A stretch of 40,505 nt of DNA from Erysipelotrichaceae bacterium. Its GTDB lineage: Bacteria > Bacillota_I > Bacilli_A > Erysipelotrichales > Erysipelotrichaceae. Each line of letters opens with the position of its first letter. Within the stretch, counting starts at the first letter, position 1. Positions 1 through 7,451 of the stretch are shown here, piece by piece. The DNA lies in NCBI GenBank assembly GCA_030531215.1, contig JAUNNY010000012.1:1-40505 (forward strand), read 5' to 3'. Below the pieces are notes generated by a model. It did no database searches and was not told where the DNA came from. It saw only the letters and a list, made by a program, of their open reading frames with translations. The position numbers and the translations under genes are program-made.

Positions 1-45
1 TACTAGTAAACAGTTTGCGTTTCAATATAGTTTTTTCATTTAGCA

Positions 46-51
46 TATAAT
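46..51 (+). promoter_or_regulatory. -10 box of rsmA, predicted leaderless promoter
   Basis: A perfect TATAAT ends 6 nt before the rsmA ATG at 58. Transcription would therefore start at or next to the A of the start codon. There is no Shine-Dalgarno-like sequence in between and no good -35 match upstream. The same geometry recurs at several other genes in this window. Confidence 0.6.
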
Positions 52-57
52 GAGAGT

Positions 58-861
58 ATGATCTCTAATATCAATCACGTAAAAAGAGTTATGGGCAATT
101 TATCAGCTAAGAAAAAATATGGTCAGAATTTTTTAATCGATTCAAATATAGTAGACAAAATAGCCAAAAATGCATGCGATAGCAATTGCCTAACAGTAGA
201 AATAGGGCCAGGATTAGGTGGCTTAACTGAAATGCTTTTAAAATATTCAAAAGCAGTTGATGCTTATGAAATTGATAAAGATATGTACGATATTCTAATA
301 GACTCTATTGATGACAAGAGATTAAACGTGTATTTAGAAGATTTTATGGATACCGATATATCTAAGTATCAAAACCAAGAAATTCGCGTTTGTTCAAATC
401 TGCCATATTATGTTACGACGCCAATCTTATTTAAACTATTTGAATCAACTTTAAATATCTCCAAAATTACAGTTATGGTTCAAAAAGAAGTGGGGGATCG
501 CTTCAAGGCAAAAGTTAACAGCGAGGATTACAACGCATTGAGCATTATTGTTCAATACCTATATGATGTAAAACACGAAATGTCTGTTCCTAAAAACGTT
601 TTTTACCCTGCGCCCAAAGTGGATAGTGCTGTTATTTCCTTCACTCCAAAAGTTGATAGAGATGCGGAATTTGAAAAGAAATTTTTCAGTTTGGTTAAAA
701 ATAGTTTTGTGATGCGTCGCAAAACCTTGCACAACAATTTCAAACAGTTTTTAGATAACGAAACAATCGAAAAGATATATACAACTTTAAATTTAGATAA
801 GAATATTAGGGCTCAAGAATTGACCCTTGCAGATTTCTTGAAGATAAATGAATTGTTGTAA
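58..861 (+). CDS. rsmA: 16S rRNA dimethyladenosine transferase RsmA (KsgA)
   Basis: This enzyme dimethylates two adjacent adenines near the 3' end of 16S rRNA during small-subunit assembly, using S-adenosylmethionine. Visible family marks are the N-terminal KKKYGQNFLID stretch, the SAM-binding EIGPGLGGLTEML motif near residue 50, and the catalytic NLPYYVTTPI motif near residue 115. At 267 residues it is about the usual length. The start at 58 follows a -10 box by 6 nt with no ribosome site, so the message is probably leaderless. tsaC begins 9 nt after its stop, so the two are likely co-transcribed. In Bacillus rsmA lies near ispE, which here is 3.4 kb away on the other strand. Confidence 0.96.
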   Translation: MISNINHVKRVMGNLSAKKKYGQNFLIDSNIVDKIAKNACDSNCLTVEIGPGLGGLTEMLLKYSKAVDAYEIDKDMYDILIDSIDDKRLNVYLEDFMDTDISKYQNQEIRVCSNLPYYVTTPILFKLFESTLNISKITVMVQKEVGDRFKAKVNSEDYNALSIIVQYLYDVKHEMSVPKNVFYPAPKVDSAVISFTPKVDRDAEFEKKFFSLVKNSFVMRRKTLHNNFKQFLDNETIEKIYTTLNLDKNIRAQELTLADFLKINELL

Positions 862-870
862 AATTTACTT

Positions 871-1473
871 ATGAACACGATCAAATACTCAAAACAAGAT
901 TTAAATATAATAATTGATAGATTATCTAAAGGCGATATCATTGCTTTTCCAACCGATACCGTTTTTGGCTTAGCGTGTGTAATGGATGTTAAAGCAATAA
1001 AGAAAGTATATATCGCAAAAGGAAGAGATTTCAAAAAACCATTACCAATGATGTGCAGTTCATTAAAAATGATTTCTGATGTTGCATACATAAATACTGA
1101 TGCTAAGAAAATAATAGACAATTTTATGCCAGGCGCCATTACTATTATTTTCAATAAAAAAGATTATTTAGATGATTATATTACTCAAGGTTTAAATACT
1201 ATTGGTATTAGAGTTCCTGATGATGATTGGATTTTAAAACTAATAGAAGGCATCGGTAAGCCAATTATGGTTACTAGTGCTAATATTTCAAATACAGGTT
1301 CTTTGCTAAAGTGGGAAGATGTATATGAAAGCATGAATGGAAAGATTGATGGTATCGTCACCGAAAATGCAAGAGGCGAACTTTCTTCAACAATCGTCGA
1401 TGTAACTCATGAAGTAAAAATACTAAGGGAAGGTCCAATTTCTATGGAAGAGATAAAGAGGGCAATAGAATGA
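871..1473 (+). CDS. tsaC: Threonylcarbamoyl-AMP synthase (Sua5/YciO/YrdC family)
   Basis: It makes threonylcarbamoyl-AMP from threonine, bicarbonate and ATP, the first step of t6A37 modification in tRNAs that read ANN codons. The single YrdC domain spans nearly all 200 residues: IAFPTDTVFGLAC near residue 24, KGRDFKKPLPMM near 50, PGAITII near 88, GIRVPDD near 110, and KPIMVTSANIS near 130. The short form lacks the C-terminal Sua5 domain. It lies 9 nt after rsmA and ends in TGA, which overlaps the nagA start codon (ATGA), suggesting translational coupling. A tRNA-Thr, a likely t6A substrate, is encoded elsewhere in the window. Confidence 0.93.
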   Translation: MNTIKYSKQDLNIIIDRLSKGDIIAFPTDTVFGLACVMDVKAIKKVYIAKGRDFKKPLPMMCSSLKMISDVAYINTDAKKIIDNFMPGAITIIFNKKDYLDDYITQGLNTIGIRVPDDDWILKLIEGIGKPIMVTSANISNTGSLLKWEDVYESMNGKIDGIVTENARGELSSTIVDVTHEVKILREGPISMEEIKRAIE

Positions 1474-2609
1474 AATATTTATTGAATCATGCACACTTAA
1501 TTGTTGATGGAAATAGAGAATATATTGATGGAGCTTTACTTGTTAATGATGAAACGATTGAAGATGTTTTTTATAACGCTAATAAAATAAATGTTGATTT
1601 GACAGATTATAAAGTCATAGACTGTACAAATAAGATAGTTATGCCAGGTTTTTTTGATACCCATACTCATGGCATAAAAGGTTTATCTTTTGATGAAGTA
1701 AATAAAAATCAAATGGATGAAATTTCTGAAGAGTTTGTTAAAGATGGAACAACTTCTTTTTTAGCCTCTTTATCTTATGATTGTCCAATCGATAAATATG
1801 ATGAACGATTTGAATTATTAAATGATTATGATGCACCAATGTCTAGATATATGGGCATTCATATGGAAGGCCCATTTTTATCAACTAAACATTTAGGCAT
1901 TGGTGATCCTGAAAAGTTTTTAAAACCTAATAAGAAGATGATTGAAGATATATTAAATAAATGTAGTTGCTTAAAACAGATGACCATCGCATGTGAACTT
2001 GATGGTTATAAAGAAGCTGGTCAATTATTGCACGACCACAATGTAAAAGTGATGTGTGGTCATTCTGATGCATGCATAGAAAACTTGGATGACAATGTTG
2101 ATGGGTTTACACATTTATTTAATGCGATGAGAAGTCTTCATCATCGTGATGTAACTTTAGTTAATTGCGCTTTCATGAATAGATGGATGTGCGAACTTAT
2201 AGCTGATGGAAACCATGTTGATCGCAATGTTTTAAAATTAGTTATAAATAATATTGATAGAGATAAAATTATGTTGGTTTCTGATTCTTCAACAGCTAGA
2301 AATTTGCCAGATGGTGAATATGATTTTATGTCGAAACATTGTACAAAAAAAGGAACTAAATTTATTAGCAGTGATGGTCATTATGCTGGAAGCGTTGTTT
2401 CCATTAATGATGAAATGAAAGTTCTATATGAACTTGGTGTTAAATATACTGATTTATTAATGTATTCTAGTTTAAATGCTTTTAGGTTTTATGGCCTAGA
2501 TAGACACTTTGGCTCTTTAGTTAAAGGAAAGTCATCAGATTGTGTAATTATGGATGAAGACTTAAATGTTAAAAATGTTTTAGTGAGAGGTAAATTAATA
2601 TATGACTAA
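1470..2609 (+). CDS. nagA: N-acetylglucosamine-6-phosphate deacetylase
   Basis: This amidohydrolase removes the acetyl group from GlcNAc-6-P, giving glucosamine-6-P and acetate for amino-sugar catabolism and wall recycling. The metal-site motifs are in order: GFFDTHTHG near residue 60, HMEGPFLS near 127, the CGHSDA histidine near 196, FTHLFNAM near 214, and the catalytic aspartate in LVSDSS near 270. Length (379) is normal. It overlaps tsaC by 4 nt and the next gene by 8 nt, so it sits in the rsmA-tsaC-nagA-DUF1146 run. No nagB or GlcNAc transporter is nearby, so its presence here is a matter of gene order rather than a sugar operon. Confidence 0.95.
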   Translation: MKYLLNHAHLIVDGNREYIDGALLVNDETIEDVFYNANKINVDLTDYKVIDCTNKIVMPGFFDTHTHGIKGLSFDEVNKNQMDEISEEFVKDGTTSFLASLSYDCPIDKYDERFELLNDYDAPMSRYMGIHMEGPFLSTKHLGIGDPEKFLKPNKKMIEDILNKCSCLKQMTIACELDGYKEAGQLLHDHNVKVMCGHSDACIENLDDNVDGFTHLFNAMRSLHHRDVTLVNCAFMNRWMCELIADGNHVDRNVLKLVINNIDRDKIMLVSDSSTARNLPDGEYDFMSKHCTKKGTKFISSDGHYAGSVVSINDEMKVLYELGVKYTDLLMYSSLNAFRFYGLDRHFGSLVKGKSSDCVIMDEDLNVKNVLVRGKLIYD

Positions 2610-2802
2610 GTTTTTTATTAAAGCTTTAATTTATTTATTTTGTTTTATCTTATCGTTATTCGGTTTAAGCGCTTTAGATTATAATCGTTTTTTAAAACAA
2701 AATAGGGTTGCGCAAGCACAAACCCTATACTTTGTTATAGCTTTCTCATTAGCTTATCTAATGGGAACTTTGATAATTAATTTAATTTATACTTTACAAT
2801 AA
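2602..2802 (+). CDS. Small membrane protein, DUF1146 (YwzB-like) family
   Basis: A 66-residue protein of unknown function with two hydrophobic segments (about residues 5-24 and 42-62). Between them is a polar stretch ending in KQNRVAQAQTLYF. This layout and the Q-rich joint before the second helix match the DUF1146/YwzB family of Bacillota, which is often found near ATP synthase genes. It starts inside the end of nagA (8-nt overlap). Its stop codon directly abuts the stop of the convergent prs gene, leaving no intergenic base. A hairpin within it (2702-2728) works as a terminator for prs on the other strand. The family call rests on my reading of the pattern. Confidence 0.72.
   Translation: MTKFFIKALIYLFCFILSLFGLSALDYNRFLKQNRVAQAQTLYFVIAFSLAYLMGTLIINLIYTLQ
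2690..2728 (-). terminator. Intrinsic terminator of prs, lying antisense inside the DUF1146 gene
   Basis: Read on the minus strand, ATAGGGTT (2728-2721) pairs with AACCCTAT (2709-2702) across an 11-nt loop and is followed by a T-rich run, TTTGTTTT. It lies about 75 nt past the prs stop. Since prs and the DUF1146 gene end back to back, the prs 3' untranslated region must run antisense to the smaller gene. Confidence 0.6.
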
Positions 2803-4206
2803 TTATTTTCTTTCATATAAAGCATATACTTCAGAAACTGGAGTGTGTCCAGATACTGCTAAGATCAATTTAGATAGCATCCAACCTACTGATAAAACAG
2901 TAATTTTTGATTTGTCATCACAATCCGGAGCTTTAATAGTGTTGGTTACAACAACTTCTTTAATTCCAGAATCTTGAATTCTTTGAATTGCATTATTTGA
3001 GAAAATGCCATGCGCAATAGCTACATAAACATCCTTAGCGCCGTTATCTTTTAAGATCTGGCTTGCAGCAACCAACGATCCACCGGTGTCGCAAATATCG
3101 TCAACAATAATTGCGTTCTTATCTTTAACATCACCGATGATTGTAACAGCTTCACATACGTTGGCTCTTGGTCTTCTTTTATCGATAATTGCTAGTGGTA
3201 TTTCTAGCATTTCAGCTAGGTTTCTAGCACGTTTAACACCGCCATGATCTGGAGACACAACAACAGTGTTGCTGTTAGCGAATCCTTTATTAATAAAATA
3301 ATGGCCAATCATTGGGACAGTTGTTAAATCATCAACTGGACAATGGAAGAAGCCTTGAATTTGAGCTGCGTGAAGATCAAATGTTACAACTCTATTTGCG
3401 CCTGCTTGTTCCAGCATTGCGGCAACTAGTTTTGCTGTAATTGGTTGTCTTGGTGATGCTTTTCTATCTTGCCTAGCATAACCGAAATATGGAATTACAC
3501 AAGTAATCTCTGCTGCTGATGATCTTCTTAGAGCATCTAAACAAATTAACAATTCCATTAATGTTTCATTAACAGGTCGACAAGTAGATTGAACAACATA
3601 TATTCTCTTGCCTCTTACTGTTTCGCCTAATTCAACAAGTGTTTCACCATCTGCAAAATGCGCAATTGTTGCCTTGCCTGGTTGAATATTTAAATAACTA
3701 CAAATTTCATCTACTAATTCAATTGATGAAGTAAGTGGTAATACAACAACATCTTTTAATGAAGATTCTTTATTTTTACGAGCATCTACTTCAGTAAAGC
3801 GTTTTACTTCTTTTCCTGTAATCTCTATTTTTTCATAGTTTAGTTTGTTGTAGTCTTTAATGCGTGAGAATGGTAAAACGAAAACATCACAAACGGTATC
3901 TTTATATGATAAAACAGCAACTTCTTTTTGAAGAAGTCTATTATAGTCATCATGATTAATAGCAGGATAGAATGGTGAAGCTAGAATGCATTTATCGCAA
4001 TCTTCAACTTCATTGATAATTTCATCAACGCTATTTCTTTTTATAGCGCCTGGAACTTCAGCGTCATTACCAACTACATAGATTTTGGCAACATCAACCT
4101 TTTTTAATTGATTGATTTGATAAAGTAATAGGTTAGAGCCTCTATATGGTGCTTTGGCTAGTAATTTTTGTTCATCATTGCTAATAAAGATAATTGCTAG
4201 ATTCAT
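2803..4206 (-). CDS. prs: Ribose-phosphate pyrophosphokinase with extra N-terminal GlmU-like domain
   Basis: PRPP synthase: transfers pyrophosphate from ATP to ribose-5-P, feeding nucleotide, His and Trp synthesis. The C-terminal ~315 residues are a complete class I Prs: FADGET, RRSSAAEITCVIPYFGYARQDRK-type signature, FDLHAAQIQGFF, SPDHGG, IDKRR, and the PRPP loop VDDICDTGGS. The first ~152 residues are additional. They resemble the nucleotidyltransferase half of GlmU in layout (MNLAIIFISN, then YVVGND near residue 48, then ILASPFYP near 75), but the GxGxRM nucleotide loop is missing. I chose ATG 4206 because GGGGGA lies 8 nt upstream; the in-frame GTG at 4230 sits 1 nt from a TATAAT box. glmU-prs is a common Bacillota pair, so a fusion followed by decay is likely. 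Confidence 0.93.
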   Translation of the reverse strand: MNLAIIFISNDEQKLLAKAPYRGSNLLLYQINQLKKVDVAKIYVVGNDAEVPGAIKRNSVDEIINEVEDCDKCILASPFYPAINHDDYNRLLQKEVAVLSYKDTVCDVFVLPFSRIKDYNKLNYEKIEITGKEVKRFTEVDARKNKESSLKDVVVLPLTSSIELVDEICSYLNIQPGKATIAHFADGETLVELGETVRGKRIYVVQSTCRPVNETLMELLICLDALRRSSAAEITCVIPYFGYARQDRKASPRQPITAKLVAAMLEQAGANRVVTFDLHAAQIQGFFHCPVDDLTTVPMIGHYFINKGFANSNTVVVSPDHGGVKRARNLAEMLEIPLAIIDKRRPRANVCEAVTIIGDVKDKNAIIVDDICDTGGSLVAASQILKDNGAKDVYVAIAHGIFSNNAIQRIQDSGIKEVVVTNTIKAPDCDDKSKITVLSVGWMLSKLILAVSGHTPVSEVYALYERK

Positions 4207-4231
4207 TTTTCTGTCCCCCGCTAACAACACT

Positions 4232-4237
4232 ATTATA
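4232..4237 (-). promoter_or_regulatory. -10 box of prs
   Basis: TATAAT on the minus strand, 25 nt before the prs ATG at 4206, in the short gap after ispE. The predicted start of transcription near 4225 gives a 5' leader of about 19 nt containing the GGGGGA ribosome site. It would let prs be transcribed apart from ispE. I see no good -35. Confidence 0.45.
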
Positions 4238-4244
4238 TCGTGAA

Positions 4245-5075
4245 TTATTTAAGAATTTTCGTTAATCTAACGAAATATTTAGAATCTAAATATTCATTAT
4301 TTATTTTTTGTAAAATGTCACGATCTTTTCTTATCGCAAAGACGCTACTTCCTGATCCTGACATCAATGAATTGCCTGCTTTTTCTTTTAGGATTTCTTT
4401 TACAGTCCTTATGTCCTCGTTTAATAATAACGCTGGTTGTTCTAGAGAATTTTGCATATATGGCAAGATATCTCCACCATTTTTAAGTTCATTTACAAGG
4501 GCATCTATATCTGGATGATCACATATGTTCATATCAAGTATTCCATATGCTTGTTTTGTGCTAACTCCCAATCTTGGTTTCATAAGAAGGATGTAATATT
4601 GATCCTTGATATCAAAGAATTCAAGTTCATCGCCAATTCCTGATACAATTGCAGGTTTATTATAGTAATTAAAATATACATCGGCGCCTACCGCAACGCA
4701 TAATTTCTTAATTGTTTCATTGGATAAACTCATCTTATATATTTTTTGTAAGAGTCTTAATGCTCCTGCGGCATCTGAAGTTCCACCTGCCAGTCCAGCT
4801 TTTGTGGGAATGTGTTTATTAAGGGTAATTGTGTATTTATTGATGATATTAGTTTCTTTTTCAAATTCTTTTATCATCTTGTAAATTGAATTATTTTCGT
4901 TGTTTGTTATATACGCTTTATTGCAGATGAAATTGTTATCCTCACTAATTTGGATTTGCAGCTCATCAAAAAAGGAAATGGGTACCATTACTGATTTCAG
5001 ATCATGATATCCATCTTCACGAATATTAAAAACATCTAGTGCCAAGTTAACTTTAGCAAAACATCTTTCAATCAT
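4245..5075 (-). CDS. ispE: 4-diphosphocytidyl-2-C-methyl-D-erythritol kinase
   Basis: GHMP-family kinase of the MEP isoprenoid pathway; it phosphorylates the 2-hydroxyl of CDP-methylerythritol. It begins with the typical RCFAKVNLALDVFNIREDGYHDL stretch (shown by AKVNL and GYH), has the ATP loop PTKAGLAGGTSDAAGAL near residue 92, and the C-terminal GHMP motif SLMSGSGSSVFAI near residue 240. Length (276) is normal. It overlaps the VanZ-like gene by 8 nt and is followed by prs, matching the usual Bacillota closeness of ispE and prs. Its presence says this organism makes isoprenoids by MEP rather than mevalonate. Confidence 0.95.
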   Translation of the reverse strand: MIERCFAKVNLALDVFNIREDGYHDLKSVMVPISFFDELQIQISEDNNFICNKAYITNNENNSIYKMIKEFEKETNIINKYTITLNKHIPTKAGLAGGTSDAAGALRLLQKIYKMSLSNETIKKLCVAVGADVYFNYYNKPAIVSGIGDELEFFDIKDQYYILLMKPRLGVSTKQAYGILDMNICDHPDIDALVNELKNGGDILPYMQNSLEQPALLLNEDIRTVKEILKEKAGNSLMSGSGSSVFAIRKDRDILQKINNEYLDSKYFVRLTKILK

Positions 5076-5487
5076 GATTTTTTAATCTCAAATAAATATT
5101 CCTTACAATTACTATTGTTCCCGACATAACAATAAAGCCTAATAGGCCTGATACGATATCCGCAAAATCCATATCACCAGTTCCTGAGATGTCTTGTCCT
5201 ATTTCAATCAATAAGGTTATAGCGATTAAGATAGTAAAAACATATATCCAAGATACTAACATTAATTTGTGATTATCTATCAACCATTTAAATAGGGGAT
5301 ATATAACAAATAAAAAGGCTAAGCCTAAAATACCGATAACAATAAAATGTAACATCTTGTCTGATAAAAACATTTCATATTTATCATTTAGCGACATGAT
5401 GTATCTATGAATAATTGCGAATAATTTAACTACATAATTTAAAAACTCTTTAAATAATGATGGTTCTTGTACGATTACTTCTTCCAT
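5068..5487 (-). CDS. VanZ-like membrane protein
   Basis: A 139-residue protein with three clear membrane helices (about residues 46-66, 77-97 and 110-128). It has the VanZ-family marks: DKMLHFIVIGILG at the start of the first helix, then IEIGQD and FADIVSGLLGF. VanZ-like proteins are common in Bacillota. A few are linked to glycopeptide resistance, but most have no known role, and nothing here suggests a resistance locus. Its ATG overlaps the aminotransferase stop by 1 nt (TAATG) and its TGA overlaps the ispE start, so it is translationally tied to both. Confidence 0.8.
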   Translation of the reverse strand: MEEVIVQEPSLFKEFLNYVVKLFAIIHRYIMSLNDKYEMFLSDKMLHFIVIGILGLAFLFVIYPLFKWLIDNHKLMLVSWIYVFTILIAITLLIEIGQDISGTGDMDFADIVSGLLGFIVMSGTIVIVRNIYLRLKNHD

Positions 5488-6653
5488 TACTTACATTCCT
5501 TAATTCTTCTAGCTAATCCTTTAAGGGCTTCTTCTGAGGCTGCACAAATGCCAACTCTTATTCCTTTATTTACTTTTACACAATAAATATGATTTTCTAA
5601 TAGTCGTTTATGAACTTCATCACGGTAATTATTATCATCTATTTTAATGGTAATAAAGAAACCTTCTCTATATGGATAGATATGAAGATAACATTCGCTG
5701 CATTCTTTGATGAACACATCTGCTCTTCTTCTTACCATTTGGATATTTTGTGAAAGTTCATTTTTAAACTCTTCTAGGTGGTTATCAATGACATCGGCAA
5801 TATTTATCATTGCTGAATTGTTGACATTTGACCAAATACAACGACAGTGTTTTGCACACTGATTCATAAATGTTTCAATAAATTCTTCATCATTATTAAT
5901 ACAAACCAAAGCGCCTAGCCTTTGACCATAATATGAGAAAGTTTTACTACAAGAATATGCCATCAAAACTAAGATGTTATCACCTATATTGTTGAATAGT
6001 TCAAAATATCTTTTCTTATTTTCATCATAAGCATAATCGATATAGGCGATATCATTTAAAATGATAGTTTCTTTGTTTAATTCGTTTAGTTTATTGATGA
6101 TTTTTTGCCAATCTTCATATGTATATGAATGGCCCGTAGGATTTTCACATGGAGAGTTGATGATGACAAAGATTCTTTCTTGTTGTTCAAACTTTTCTAA
6201 CAAAGCGTTGACATCATAAACATCATAGGTTATTGCATTTAGATTCAATTCTTTAGCGATTAAAGAATAATTGATCCAAGATATTTCAGGATACAACACA
6301 GTATCACCTTCTTGTAGGCACATATCCATTGCTAAAGAAATGGCACCAGTTCCACCGAATGTCGCAATAGCTTTTCCTTTAACTTTATCTTCAAGCAAAA
6401 ACTTTTCTATTGCTTCATTGTATTTTTTATTGCCTTGAGGACCTTCACAATAGCTTGCACGTTTATTGTTTTCTATTGTTGCCTGGCTATCATAGACACT
6501 TTTATATGTGATAATAGTTCCATTATCATCTAACAAGCATCCTGCTGATACGTTTACTCTATTTGGACTATTATCGGCTTTTGCTGCATTTGACACCGCA
6601 AAAACGCCATCTATATATTTTGTGTTATCGTGATTTTTCTTAATAAATTTCAT
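5487..6653 (-). CDS. Aminotransferase class I/II, aspartate/aromatic (AspC/TyrB)-like
   Basis: PLP-dependent fold type I aminotransferase of 388 residues. The opening IDGVFAVSNAAKAD...RVNVSAGCLLDDNG resembles the AspC/TyrB subgroup. Other marks are ATFGGTGAISLAMDM for phosphate binding, NSPCENPTGHSYT near residue 165, the LNDIAYIDY aspartate/tyrosine, and the Schiff-base lysine in YSCSKTFSYYGQRLG near residue 235. The exact substrate (aspartate, aromatic or other) cannot be read. It heads the operon with VanZ-like, ispE and prs. It is divergent from cutC across 81 nt; a minus-strand TATAAT (6699-6694) is a plausible -10, with GGAAAA as a weak ribosome site. Confidence 0.85.
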   Translation of the reverse strand: MKFIKKNHDNTKYIDGVFAVSNAAKADNSPNRVNVSAGCLLDDNGTIITYKSVYDSQATIENNKRASYCEGPQGNKKYNEAIEKFLLEDKVKGKAIATFGGTGAISLAMDMCLQEGDTVLYPEISWINYSLIAKELNLNAITYDVYDVNALLEKFEQQERIFVIINSPCENPTGHSYTYEDWQKIINKLNELNKETIILNDIAYIDYAYDENKKRYFELFNNIGDNILVLMAYSCSKTFSYYGQRLGALVCINNDEEFIETFMNQCAKHCRCIWSNVNNSAMINIADVIDNHLEEFKNELSQNIQMVRRRADVFIKECSECYLHIYPYREGFFITIKIDDNNYRDEVHKRLLENHIYCVKVNKGIRVGICAASEEALKGLARRIKECK

Positions 6654-6673
6654 AGTTTTCCAGCTTTCATGAT

Positions 6674-6701
6674 TTGTTGTAAATCATACAATAATTATAG
6701 T
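6674..6701 (+). promoter_or_regulatory. Putative cutC promoter
   Basis: TTGTTG (6674-6679), a 16-nt spacer, and TATAGT (6696-6701) lie 34 nt before the cutC start. The same short region carries a minus-strand TATAAT (6699-6694) facing the divergent aminotransferase gene, so the two -10 boxes overlap. Confidence 0.5.
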
Positions 6702-6734
6702 ATATTTTTCTTAGTAATCTAAAGGAGCACACAT

Positions 6735-7451
6735 ATGATAAACAATATCAAAGTTGAAATTTGTGTAGGGAATGTAGACGATGCAATAATTGCCAGTAAG
6801 TATCCGATTGATCGAATAGAACTTAATAGTTCATTAGAATTGGGTGGCATAACTCCTTCTTTAGAGGTACTTAAATATTTAAAAACACATATTAATACAC
6901 CAATATGTTGTATGGATAGACCTAGAGGTGGTGATTTTGAATATTCTAATTTGGAATATCAAATAATGTTGAATGATGCAAAATTGATGTTAGAAAATGG
7001 TGCAGATGGTGTTGTTTTCGGCTTCTTGAAAGATAATCATATTGATATAGATAGAACTAGAACGATGGTTGAATTAATCCATTCTTATGGCAAAGAAGCT
7101 ATTTTCCATAAAGCATTTGATGAATTAGAAGATATAGATGGCGGGTGCAAAGAACTAATAGATTTAAAAGTAGATCGTATTTTAACTTCTGGGAAAGCAG
7201 TATATCCTGATATCTTAGAAGGATGTAAAAGAATTAATGAGCTAGTTAATAAATATAAAGGGCAAATCCAATTACTTCCTGGTGGAGGTGTAAGAACACA
7301 TAATATCATTGATGTAATAAAAACGTCTAATGCAATGCAGATTCATATGACTTCTAAGAAGAACAATGAAGGTGGTTATGTGCAATTAGACGTTAAGCAA
7401 CTAGAGGATTTATTATCTCTTATTCAGTTGGTGGAATGTGATAACAATTAA
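6735..7451 (+). CDS. cutC: CutC family protein (copper homeostasis CutC)
   Basis: A TIM-barrel protein of 238 residues covering the CutC family end to end: KVEICVGNVDDAI, DRIELNSSLELGGITPS near residue 25, DRPRGGDFEYS near 61, GADGVVFGFL near 89, EAIFHKAFD near 117, RILTSG near 143, and LPGGGVRTHN near 180. The family name comes from copper-sensitive E. coli mutants, but its biochemical role is disputed. AAAGGAG lies 8 nt before the ATG. The gene stands alone on the plus strand, and its last 32 nt overlap the 3' end of the convergent phosphatase gene. No copper exporter or chaperone is nearby. Confidence 0.9.
   Translation: MINNIKVEICVGNVDDAIIASKYPIDRIELNSSLELGGITPSLEVLKYLKTHINTPICCMDRPRGGDFEYSNLEYQIMLNDAKLMLENGADGVVFGFLKDNHIDIDRTRTMVELIHSYGKEAIFHKAFDELEDIDGGCKELIDLKVDRILTSGKAVYPDILEGCKRINELVNKYKGQIQLLPGGGVRTHNIIDVIKTSNAMQIHMTSKKNNEGGYVQLDVKQLEDLLSLIQLVECDNN

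Noticed and set aside
813-1154. Open frame of 113 codons on the minus strand inside rsmA/tsaC
   Set aside because: It lies antisense to two well-supported genes, has no ribosome site, and shows no family pattern; it is a shadow of tsaC.
5068-5487. Glycopeptide (teicoplanin) resistance gene vanZ
   Set aside because: The match is only to the broad VanZ-like family; no vanHAX genes are present and the gene is embedded in a housekeeping operon.
7085-7309. Minus-strand open frame within cutC, and similar frames within rhaA, thyA-region and mnmG
   Set aside because: All are antisense to conserved genes, with no recognisable motifs or start signals.
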